Shown: positions 50,464 to 57,929 of the stretch, piece after piece
How positions within the stretch are numbered: the stretch's first letter is position 1
How the letters are laid out: every line of letters starts with the position of its first letter
Origin: an uncultured Clostridia bacterium
Lineage (GTDB): Bacteria > Bacillota > Clostridia > Christensenellales > UBA1242
DNA: 64,000 nt
Direction: 5' to 3'
Assembly: GCA_934756675.1 (NCBI GenBank)
Contig: CAKVLG010000006.1
Span: forward strand, 22,348 to 86,347
Program-made: the position numbers and the translations under genes
Notes under the pieces: generated by a model
The model's input: the letters and a program-made list of their open reading frames with translations, nothing else
Database searches by the model: none
Told to the model about the DNA's origin: nothing

Positions 50464-52845
50464 ATGAAAATTTCGATTAATTGGATAAAAGAATTTGTAG
50501 ATTTAAGCGGCATTGACGAAAAACTTTTAACAGAAAGATTTAATTTAGCTACCGCTGAAATCGAAGATGTAGAATATAAAGGCAAAGAAACTTATGGCGT
50601 TGTTTTCGGCAAAATTTTGTCGGTTGAAAACGTTGAAGGCTCTGACCACTTGCATAAACTTTTGGTTGATGTCGGTAGTGAAAAATTGCAAATTGTTTGT
50701 GGCGCACCAAATGTTAGAGTAGGCATGATAACATGTGTCGCAAAAGTTGGCGGATGCGTGTGTGGCAAAAAAATTGGTAATGCAAAACTTGCTGGAGTTG
50801 AAAGTTTTGGTATGTGTTGCAGTGAAAGTGAACTTGACATTGGTGCTGACGATGATGGAATTATGGATCTCGAAGGCGATTATGTTCTTGGTAAAGACAT
50901 AAAAGAAGAATGGCCAGTTGATGATATTGTTTTTGAAGTAGACAATAAATCACTTACAAACAGACCTGACCTTTGGGGGCACTATGGAATGGCTCGTGAA
51001 TTTTCGGTTATTTTCGATAGACCACTAAAACCACTTGAAAAATTAGATTTAACAAAGTTTGATGGCTTAAAGAAAATTGATATTAATGTTGAGAGTGAAA
51101 ATTGTTACAGATATAGTGCAATTAGTGTTGATAGAGTAACAGTTAAAAAATCGCCTATGACCATGAAGATAAGGCTCAACTATTGTGGTATGCGTGATAT
51201 TAATTTGCTTGCTGATATAACAAACTACACAATGCTTGAAGTTGGCGAACCAATGCATGCATTCGATAATAAGATTGTTAAGGGTATTAATGTTATTGCT
51301 GCTAAAAAAGGCGACAAGATGTTGACACTTGAAGGTGAAGAACACGAAGTACCAGAAAATGCTATATTAATTGCAGACGAAAACAAAGTCCCATGCGCAA
51401 TTGCTGGTATTAAAGGTGGTTTGAAGTCTGGCATAACAGATGAAACAAATAGCGTATTGTTCGAGGCTGCGGTTTTTGATTGTGTATCCATCAGAAAAAC
51501 AAGCAAGGCAATTGGTCTTGTGACAGATGCAAGTCAACGCTATGAAAAATCACTTGACCCAGAAATTACAACAGTGGCACTAGGAAGAATATTAAAAAAT
51601 CTTTCTGATATAGATAATAAAATCATTGTTACATCGTGTCTTTCTGATTGCTATAAAAAACATTACGATAAAATTACAATTGAAACAACTGCTGAATTTA
51701 TTTCTAGACGTATGGGTAAGGTTGTTACTACAGAAGAAGTTGTTAAGATTTTAAAAGGTCTTGGCTTTGGTGTGGTTACGAAAAACGAAGTAATTAAAGT
51801 TGATGTTCCAAGCTTCCGAGCAACGAAAGATATTTCAATGCGTGAAGATTTGGTAGAAGAAGTTGCAAGAATGGTTGGGTACGACAATATCGTTCCAGAA
51901 AAATTAAAAATGGACGTTGAACCAATTGTTCAAGATAATACTATTAATTACGAATATGAAGCTAAAAAGCTGCTTGCAGAAAAATACAATGCAAACGAAG
52001 TGCATTCGTACTTGTGGAACTATAGCGACTTTAACAAAGAATATAAAATTGAAACACAAAGCTACTTAAAATTGCTTGATGCAAGTAATTCTGGTCATAG
52101 CGGAATAAGAAGCGAACTTCTGCCATCACTTTTAAGATTTTATGTTCAAAACAAAGGCTACTCAAACAATGTTAGATTGTTTGAAATTGCAAGAACTGTT
52201 ACAGGTCTTGATGAGAACAACTTGGCAATAGAAGAAAAACACTTAGCAATTGTACTTGCAAGCTCTGAAAAATCTGAATTTGAATTGCTTGACGAAGCAA
52301 AACAAATTGTATTTGATTTAAGTGTCACAATTGCTGGTAGTGGTTTTGTTGAACTTTCTGGCAAGTCTGATAAACAATATTTGCACCCAATCAACAATAC
52401 AAAAATCCAAGCTGTTCATGATGTTGGTGAGTTTGGTTTTGTTGGTTCACTTAACCCAGAAATTGCTCAAAAGATGGACAAAAAATTCAAAGTTGTACTT
52501 ATTGATATTGATTTTAACAAGTTTACAAAGCTTAGATTTTTATCTAAAAAAGCAAAAGAAGTTTCTAAGTTCCCAACAGTTGATTTTGACTTAAACATTT
52601 TGGTTGATATTAAAAAGACATATGCAGAAGTAATGAAAGTTCTTCAAAAATGCAAGTCTAAGATTTTAAAGAACATTGCACTTGTTGATATTTATAAAAA
52701 CAAAGAACAACTTGCTGGCAAAAAGAGTATGACATTTAGATTTACTCTTGGCAGTTTCGACAGAACTCTTGAAACAAAAGAAGTTGAAGATTATCGCGAA
52801 ACTGTTATTGCAACAATTGTTCAAAATGGTTTAGAATTAAGATAA
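50464..52845 (+). CDS. pheT: Phenylalanyl-tRNA synthetase beta subunit
   Basis: The 793 residues match the family. Domains in order: tRNA-binding OB fold (about 40-150: VFGKILSVENVEGSD, IVCGAPNVRVGM), B3/B4 editing domain (about 205-370), B5 (about 400-475), the catalytic-like core (FFEIAR-type: RLFEIARTVTG), and the C-terminal FDX-ACB domain (SKFPTVDFDLNILVDI). It edits Tyr-tRNAPhe and binds the anticodon. The ribosome site is GGGGG. Terminator at 52859. Same operon as yhbY and pheS. Confidence 0.97.
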   Translation: MKISINWIKEFVDLSGIDEKLLTERFNLATAEIEDVEYKGKETYGVVFGKILSVENVEGSDHLHKLLVDVGSEKLQIVCGAPNVRVGMITCVAKVGGCVCGKKIGNAKLAGVESFGMCCSESELDIGADDDGIMDLEGDYVLGKDIKEEWPVDDIVFEVDNKSLTNRPDLWGHYGMAREFSVIFDRPLKPLEKLDLTKFDGLKKIDINVESENCYRYSAISVDRVTVKKSPMTMKIRLNYCGMRDINLLADITNYTMLEVGEPMHAFDNKIVKGINVIAAKKGDKMLTLEGEEHEVPENAILIADENKVPCAIAGIKGGLKSGITDETNSVLFEAAVFDCVSIRKTSKAIGLVTDASQRYEKSLDPEITTVALGRILKNLSDIDNKIIVTSCLSDCYKKHYDKITIETTAEFISRRMGKVVTTEEVVKILKGLGFGVVTKNEVIKVDVPSFRATKDISMREDLVEEVARMVGYDNIVPEKLKMDVEPIVQDNTINYEYEAKKLLAEKYNANEVHSYLWNYSDFNKEYKIETQSYLKLLDASNSGHSGIRSELLPSLLRFYVQNKGYSNNVRLFEIARTVTGLDENNLAIEEKHLAIVLASSEKSEFELLDEAKQIVFDLSVTIAGSGFVELSGKSDKQYLHPINNTKIQAVHDVGEFGFVGSLNPEIAQKMDKKFKVVLIDIDFNKFTKLRFLSKKAKEVSKFPTVDFDLNILVDIKKTYAEVMKVLQKCKSKILKNIALVDIYKNKEQLAGKKSMTFRFTLGSFDRTLETKEVEDYRETVIATIVQNGLELR

Positions 52846-52858
52846 AAATGAAAACAAT

Positions 52859-52887
52859 AAAAAAGACTAGCGTGGCTAGTCTTTTTT
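52859..52887. terminator. Bidirectional terminator of pheT and the convergent gene
   Basis: Stem AAAAAAGACTAGC / GCTAGTCTTTTTT, loop GTG. The stop codon (TAG, minus strand) of the convergent membrane protein lies within the stem. Confidence 0.92.
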
Positions 52888-53688
52888 GTTTGTCTGCAAA
52901 TAATTTGTTTTAGATTGCGTTTTGGGTTCGGACAGACAAAAACAAATAATAGATAAAACAAGCGATGCAAAAGCAAAGAATAAGTAATATCCAGTGAAGG
53001 GAACAAAAACACTAAGAAAGTATAAAACAAAACTAGCAAATAAAAAGCTGCGTGCTTTTTTGCGAGTAAGGCTGATGTTTTTAAGTCCTGCAAAAGGTTT
53101 TCTTATTGGTTGGCTTGTTGGTAGTGTTGGGTAGATGTTCGCCTTTTTGAAAAGGGCATAAGCATCTGCCATATCAAAAAAATTGATAGAAATATTTGGC
53201 AGTTGTTTGCTGTAGTGCAAACATTCGGAAGTGTTACCAGTGGTAAAGATATCTATTTCGCGTGCGCTAACTTTTGACGCTTTTATATATGTTTCTAAGA
53301 TATATCGTTTGGTGATTTTATCATCTAGAAAATTAAAAAATATTATGGCAGTATCATCTAAAATCAATGCGTTTTCACTTTGTGTAACTTTATATTGAAT
53401 TTCAAAAATTTGTTTAAAAAGTGATAAAATTTGGTCGTTTTTCATCGTTGAAAGTGAAAAATTGCAGTTTTCTATAAATTTCTTATCACATAGTTTTATG
53501 TATTTATTGTCAAAAAGTGTCTTGTTTGCCATGAAAGACAATCTAAAAATTATAACAAAAGCAAGGGCGGAAATTATAATTGCTATCGCTTTTGTTTTTA
53601 TAAACTTTAATATTACGCTATAAAAAATAAAGCCAGTGAGAAGTGACAATAAAAAACTATCAATTTTATAAGAAAGTTTACTTTGCAT
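52876..53688 (-). CDS. Unknown membrane protein with internal soluble domain
   Basis: A 270-residue protein I do not recognise. Two hydrophobic helices near the N-terminus (about residues 10-30 and 33-50) and two near the C-terminus (about 212-250) flank a soluble domain. In it the pattern LILDDTAIIFFNFLDD and REIDIFTTGN suggests a mixed alpha/beta fold, possibly nuclease-like but with no motif clear enough to claim. A basic linker (RKPFAGLKNISLTRKKARS) precedes the second helix pair. The ATG at 53688 follows AGAGGG. It ends inside the terminator shared with pheT. Divergent from the deoA-like gene. Confidence 0.6.
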   Translation of the reverse strand: MQSKLSYKIDSFLLSLLTGFIFYSVILKFIKTKAIAIIISALAFVIIFRLSFMANKTLFDNKYIKLCDKKFIENCNFSLSTMKNDQILSLFKQIFEIQYKVTQSENALILDDTAIIFFNFLDDKITKRYILETYIKASKVSAREIDIFTTGNTSECLHYSKQLPNISINFFDMADAYALFKKANIYPTLPTSQPIRKPFAGLKNISLTRKKARSFLFASFVLYFLSVFVPFTGYYLFFAFASLVLSIICFCLSEPKTQSKTNYLQTNKKD

Positions 53689-53746
53689 ATTTTTCCCTCT
53701 AAATAATTATTACTAGTAATTATGTTTTTATACAACATGGTTTTGC

Positions 53747-53775
53747 TTGATTAAACAATTAAAATTTTGTATACT
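53747..53775 (+). promoter_or_regulatory. Leaderless promoter of the deoA-like operon
   Basis: TTGATT (53747-53752), 17 bp spacer, TATACT (53770-53775). The -10 ends 6 nt before the ATG at 53782. No ribosome site. Confidence 0.65.
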
Positions 53776-53781
53776 AAAACT

Positions 53782-55083
53782 ATGAATATTCAAGAAATTT
53801 TAGAAAGCAAAAGAAATGGTAACAGTTTTGATAAAGAAAGTTTAGCAACTTTTTTGTCTGCATTTAAAAGTGGTAAGGTTTCGCTTAATTTAATGACGGA
53901 ATTTTTTACTCTGCTAAACAAAGACTTTTCGAGCTTGGAATGTTATAATCTCGCAAACTTACTTGCAGATTCTGGTGAAAGATTAAACTTGCGTGAAAAT
54001 ATTGGCTATTGTTTTGATAAGCATAGTGTTGGTGGTGTGTCTGACCCAACTTCTTTAATTTATATGTCAGTACTTGCTAGTTTAGGTCAAAAAGTTGTTA
54101 AGTCGACTGCCAGCAGTTTTACGAGCTTTCGAAATACGCTTGCAAGATTTTCGGTTTTCGATGGATTCAAGGCAAATGCAAACTTAAAGCAGCTTGTTCA
54201 TTGCGTTAATAATTGTGGTGCGGGCGTTTATGAAAATAAAAAAATTGCTCCGCTAGATAAAATGCTTTTTGATTATGCAAAAGAGAACAATCTTGAATGG
54301 GGCATACCATTTATCGCAAGCTCTGTTATGGCGAAAAAACTTGCAGTTGGTGCAACAACTTTGGTTGTTGATGTTAAGTGTGGCGAAGGTGCACTTGTTG
54401 CATCTGAAGCAGAAGCTAATATTTTGGCACACACGATTGTGGAAATTGGTAAGCTTTCAGCTGTTAGAGTTGCCGTTATTATTACAAACCTTGACCAACC
54501 AGTTTCTGCAAGCATTGGTCCACGTGTGGAAATTGATGAAGTTATTAGTATTTTATCTTATGGTGCATCAATGCAAGAAAGTAATCTTTTGAAGTTATCT
54601 AAAGAAATGGTCGTCGTTTCGCTTATGCTTGCTGGACTTTGTCTAACAAGAAGTAGAGCAAATGAAGTTTTTGACGAATCAATAGAATCTGGCAGAGCAC
54701 TAGAAGCTTTCTATAAAATTGTTAGCACGCATGGTGGTAAGTTTAGCTCATTTGTTAGAATTAGTGATATAACCAGTGGCTATGCAACGAGTTACTATTT
54801 GGCAGAAGATGACGGCTATGTTAATGATATAGACACATACAAAATAAACATTGCTGGGTTAAAGCTTACTGGTATGGGTGAAAAATATCGTGACGACAAT
54901 GCAGGGCTTGTGTTACTCGCAAGGGAAGGTGATAAGGTTCAAGAAGGTGGCAAGCTTGTTCGTATTTTTTATAGCTTTGACAATCCTAATTTGCCAGCGA
55001 CATTAAAACTCATAAAACAATCAATTGAAATAAAAAAGACAAAAAAAGAAAATCATGCATTTTTTTATAGGGTAGTGATATAA
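53782..55083 (+). CDS. Pyrimidine-nucleoside phosphorylase-like protein, divergent
   Basis: A 433-residue member of the thymidine/pyrimidine-nucleoside phosphorylase family. It keeps NIQEILESKRNG at the start, the phosphate loop DKHSVGGVSDPTSL (usual KHSTGGVGD), SSVMAKKLAVGATTLVVDVKCGEGA, and the C-terminal barrel-sandwich domain. Two active-site stretches differ: the HTGGTLDK region reads SSFTSFRNT, and the YALRDVT stretch with the base-binding Arg reads FDYAKENN. Activity or substrate may have changed. The ATG at 53782 replaces a frame start at 53767 that lies within the promoter. It shares a base with deoC (TAATG), so a nucleoside-salvage role remains likely. Confidence 0.8.
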   Translation: MNIQEILESKRNGNSFDKESLATFLSAFKSGKVSLNLMTEFFTLLNKDFSSLECYNLANLLADSGERLNLRENIGYCFDKHSVGGVSDPTSLIYMSVLASLGQKVVKSTASSFTSFRNTLARFSVFDGFKANANLKQLVHCVNNCGAGVYENKKIAPLDKMLFDYAKENNLEWGIPFIASSVMAKKLAVGATTLVVDVKCGEGALVASEAEANILAHTIVEIGKLSAVRVAVIITNLDQPVSASIGPRVEIDEVISILSYGASMQESNLLKLSKEMVVVSLMLAGLCLTRSRANEVFDESIESGRALEAFYKIVSTHGGKFSSFVRISDITSGYATSYYLAEDDGYVNDIDTYKINIAGLKLTGMGEKYRDDNAGLVLLAREGDKVQEGGKLVRIFYSFDNPNLPATLKLIKQSIEIKKTKKENHAFFYRVVI

Positions 55084-55769
55084 TGTTTTTTAGAAAAAAG
55101 AAACCACAAGAAAATGACGAAACAATTTTGGAGCGTGACCTTAATGCTTGCGTAGATTTTACTTTACTTGATCCGCGTGCTGGAACAAAAGATATCGAAA
55201 ATCTTTGCAACATTGCATATAAAAATAAATACTATGCGGTTTGCGTTAACCCGATTAATGTTAGTACGGCTGCAAGTTATATAAACAGAAAACTCCAAGG
55301 CTCAATCAAGGTTGTTGCGGTTATTGGCTTTCCACTTGGCGCAAATACACTTGAGACAAAAGTGTATGAAGCAAAGCAGGCAATCAGCGATGGTGCAGAT
55401 GAACTTGATGTTGTCATCTCAATTTCAAAAGCACGCGAAGGCGACATGGGTTACATTAAAAATGAATTGTCGCGAATTGTTAGATGCAGTAAAAAACGCA
55501 TTGTTAAAGCGATAATCGAAACTTGTTATTTTAACCGTGACGAAATAATTAGACTATGCAAAGTATGTATGAAGGCTAAAGTTGATTATATAAAAACATC
55601 AACTGGTTTTGGTATTGACGGTGCATCACCTGAAGTGGTAAACTTAATTGCATGCACGGTTGACGGTAAGTGTTTGGTCAAAGCTTCTGGCGGCATAAAG
55701 ACGCGTGCACAGGGGTATGAACTTATTCGTGCTGGTGCAAGAAGACTTGGAACAAGTAGGGAAATATAA
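55083..55769 (+). CDS. deoC: Deoxyribose-phosphate aldolase
   Basis: Cleaves 2-deoxyribose-5-phosphate to glyceraldehyde-3-phosphate and acetaldehyde. The 228 residues form a class I TIM barrel with YAVCVNPINV, IGFPLGANTLETKVYEA, ELDVVISISKAREG (catalytic Asp), YIKTSTGFG (Schiff-base Lys) and LVKASGGIKT (second Lys). A 20-residue basic N-terminal leader (FFRKKKPQENDE) is extra. The ribosome site is AGGGTAG. It uses the product of a nucleoside phosphorylase, which explains the pairing with the gene upstream. It overlaps tsaE by 1 bp. Confidence 0.95.
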   Translation: MFFRKKKPQENDETILERDLNACVDFTLLDPRAGTKDIENLCNIAYKNKYYAVCVNPINVSTAASYINRKLQGSIKVVAVIGFPLGANTLETKVYEAKQAISDGADELDVVISISKAREGDMGYIKNELSRIVRCSKKRIVKAIIETCYFNRDEIIRLCKVCMKAKVDYIKTSTGFGIDGASPEVVNLIACTVDGKCLVKASGGIKTRAQGYELIRAGARRLGTSREI

Positions 55770-56182
55770 TGAAAAAAATTATTTGTGAAAATGTAGATGA
55801 TACAATAAAAACTGCAAAAACGTATGCAAAAGAGTTGAAAAGTGGCGACATATTGCTGCTTTATGGTGATCTTGGTGCTGGTAAAACAGTTTTTTCGAAA
55901 GCGTTAATAGAAGAATTAACTGGTGAAAGTGATGTTGTAAGCCCAACATTTTCGCTTTGCAATAGATATGAAAATGGCGAAACCACAGTGTGTCATTTTG
56001 ATTTGTACCGCATTAAGTCTATTGATGAACTAGTTGAAATTGGCGTGGAAGAAACAATGTATAGTGGTGCAATTTGTATTTTCGAATGGCCAGAAAGGGC
56101 TGAACATATTTTCCCAAACTATGCTAAAAAGATAGAGATAAAAAAGATAGACGAAAATAAAAGGGAGATTATTCTATGTTAA
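55769..56182 (+). CDS. tsaE: tRNA t6A synthesis ATPase TsaE
   Basis: ATPase of the TsaBDE complex that makes N6-threonylcarbamoyladenosine at A37 of tRNA. The 137 residues have Walker A YGDLGAGKTVFSKAL, SPTFSLCNRYEN, HFDLYRIKSIDEL and a C-terminal IFEWPERAEHI. All family landmarks are present. The ribosome site AGGG lies in the end of deoC. It overlaps tsaB by 7 bp. tsaD is not in the window. Confidence 0.95.
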   Translation: MKKIICENVDDTIKTAKTYAKELKSGDILLLYGDLGAGKTVFSKALIEELTGESDVVSPTFSLCNRYENGETTVCHFDLYRIKSIDELVEIGVEETMYSGAICIFEWPERAEHIFPNYAKKIEIKKIDENKREIILC

Positions 56183-56745
56183 CACTTGGAGTTTGCGCGG
56201 CTTTTGGGTTGCATGTATTGTTACTTGATAATGATAAGACAATTTTTGAATATAACAACAGCGCAGAGTTGAAATCAGACAATTTGCTCCAAACAATTGA
56301 TGAAGCACTAAGACAAAATGGTTTAGATATAAGTAATGTTGATGTTTTGGCGACAAACATTGGACCTGGTAGTTTTACTGGTATTCGCGTTGCAATTAGT
56401 CTAGTTAAAGGCATGGCAATTGAAACAAATAAAAAATTAATTAAGTTTAATAGTTTCGATTGTTTTGGTGCGGGCAATGTTGTGCTTTCTGGCTTTGGTA
56501 AATTTGTTTATACAAGAGTAAATGGAAAAATGGCGTGCGAGAATGTTAGTGATGTTAAAATGGCAGATGCGGTGACAGATGCTAAGGCATTATCTGACGA
56601 ATTTGGCTATAAGATAGCTAGTTTCAATATGAAAAACATTGTTTTGGAAAAACTAAAAAATAACGAGTTTTGCCAAATAGAAGAATTAATGCCTTTGTAT
56701 TTACGTGCTAGCCAAGCTGAAATAGATAGGGAGAAGAATAAATGA
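56176..56745 (+). CDS. tsaB: tRNA t6A synthesis protein TsaB, short
   Basis: Non-catalytic ASKHA partner of TsaD in t6A synthesis. The 189 residues include the hallmark IGPGSFTGIRVAISLVKGMA (about 60-79). The family is usually about 220-235 residues. The N-terminal DTS motif of the typical start (ILAIDTSTxxxSVAL) reads LTLGVCAAFGLHVLL, so its first nucleotide loop is altered, as tolerated in TsaB. Position between tsaE and rimI supports the call. The ribosome site is GGGAG. It overlaps rimI by 4 bp. Confidence 0.9.
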   Translation: MLTLGVCAAFGLHVLLLDNDKTIFEYNNSAELKSDNLLQTIDEALRQNGLDISNVDVLATNIGPGSFTGIRVAISLVKGMAIETNKKLIKFNSFDCFGAGNVVLSGFGKFVYTRVNGKMACENVSDVKMADAVTDAKALSDEFGYKIASFNMKNIVLEKLKNNEFCQIEELMPLYLRASQAEIDREKNK

Positions 56746-57179
56746 TTTTTGTAAGAGAGATGCAAGAATCTGACATTGATGCCGTAAGGGAGATAAACGA
56801 AGAAGCCTTTGGTAAAGATGCTAAAGCCGACTTAAAAAAAATACTTGGGCTTCCGCAATATCACTGCTACGTGGCGGAATCTAGTTGTAGTGTTTGTGGT
56901 TTTTTTGAACTGACAGTAGCTGCTGACGAAGCTGAGATAGTTTTTATCGCAACTAAAAATAATTATAAAAGGCAAGGCGTAGCAAACTTACTTATGTCTA
57001 AGCTTATTGAAGTGGCGAAAGAAAATGGTGCTAAAAAGATTTTTTTGGAAGTAGAAATAAACAACCTGCCAGCAATATCTTTGTATACAAAGTTTGGGTT
57101 TAAAGAAACATATAGGCGCAAAGATTACTATGGTAAAAATAAAGATGCGATTATACTTTCAAAGTCACTAGAGTTTTAA
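56742..57179 (+). CDS. rimI: RimI-type N-acetyltransferase
   Basis: GNAT enzyme of 145 residues, likely acetylating the N-terminus of ribosomal protein S18 as in the tsaE-tsaB-rimI neighbourhood elsewhere. FVREMQESDIDAVREINEEAF at the start, then IVFIATKNNYKRQGVANLLM with the CoA-binding Q/RxxGxA loop, and LEVEINNLPAISLYTKFGFKET near the end. The ribosome site is TAGGGAG. Confidence 0.88.
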   Translation: MIFVREMQESDIDAVREINEEAFGKDAKADLKKILGLPQYHCYVAESSCSVCGFFELTVAADEAEIVFIATKNNYKRQGVANLLMSKLIEVAKENGAKKIFLEVEINNLPAISLYTKFGFKETYRRKDYYGKNKDAIILSKSLEF

Positions 57180-57230
57180 CTAAAAACAACAACAAATCAT
57201 AATATAGCAGTAGGAAAGGGGGATAAAACT

Positions 57231-57920
57231 ATTTCTACTGTTATTTTTTTGCATGGTTGGGGCGGAAACAAAAAGAGTTTTAAGTGCGTTCAAAATTTTT
57301 GTAGTGGCGAGCATAAGTTTGTGTTTTTAGATTTGCCTGGATTTGGAAACGAAAAGCCGCCGCCATATGCGTATGGAGCAAAGGAGTATGCATTGTGGCT
57401 GGCACAAAAATTAAGGCAAATGAATATTAAAGAAAAGGTGTGTTTTGTTGGGCATTCGTTTGGTGGACGAGTTGCTATTTGTTATGCAAGCATTTTTCCA
57501 GAAAAAGTAGACAGAGTTTGCCTTGTAGATAGTGCTGGAATTAAGCCAAAATTCAAAATAAAACGAACAATTAAGTTAATTTGGTTCCGTTTTTATAAAA
57601 AATGTGCTAATATAGGATTATGTAGCAAGGAAAAACTAAAAAAGTTTGGCTCTAGCGACTATAAAGCTTTGTCGCCAGAGATGAAACCAACTTTTGTGAA
57701 ACTTGTTAACGAAGATTTGTCTTTGCAAGCTTCGCAAGTGCACGCAAAAACGCTTATTGTGTGGGGCGAGAAAGACAAAGATACACCGCTATATATGGCA
57801 AAGCGGTTGAACAAATTAATAAAGAATAGTGAACTGATTGTTTTTGAAAAGTGTGGTCATTTTGCTTACCTTGAAAGATTGCCTCAGTTCTGCATGTTAA
57901 TAGATAATTTTTTTGATTAA
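57231..57920 (+). CDS. Alpha/beta hydrolase, probable ATT start codon
   Basis: Alpha/beta-hydrolase fold enzyme of unknown substrate. It has the oxyanion loop FLHGWGGNKKSF, the nucleophile elbow VGHSFGGRVA (Ser), the acid WGEKDKDTPLY (Asp) and the catalytic His in CGHFAYLE, so the triad is complete. The first canonical start codon is a TTG at 57249, which would cut off the first beta strand and sits 26 nt from the ribosome site. The frame is open back to 57180 and reads KTISTVIFLHGWGG. The strong site AGGAAAGGGGG ends at 57222, 8 nt before ATT 57231. I annotate from that ATT. It lies between rimI and murF. Confidence 0.75.
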   Translation: MSTVIFLHGWGGNKKSFKCVQNFCSGEHKFVFLDLPGFGNEKPPPYAYGAKEYALWLAQKLRQMNIKEKVCFVGHSFGGRVAICYASIFPEKVDRVCLVDSAGIKPKFKIKRTIKLIWFRFYKKCANIGLCSKEKLKKFGSSDYKALSPEMKPTFVKLVNEDLSLQASQVHAKTLIVWGEKDKDTPLYMAKRLNKLIKNSELIVFEKCGHFAYLERLPQFCMLIDNFFD

Positions 57921-57929
57921 GGAGAAACT

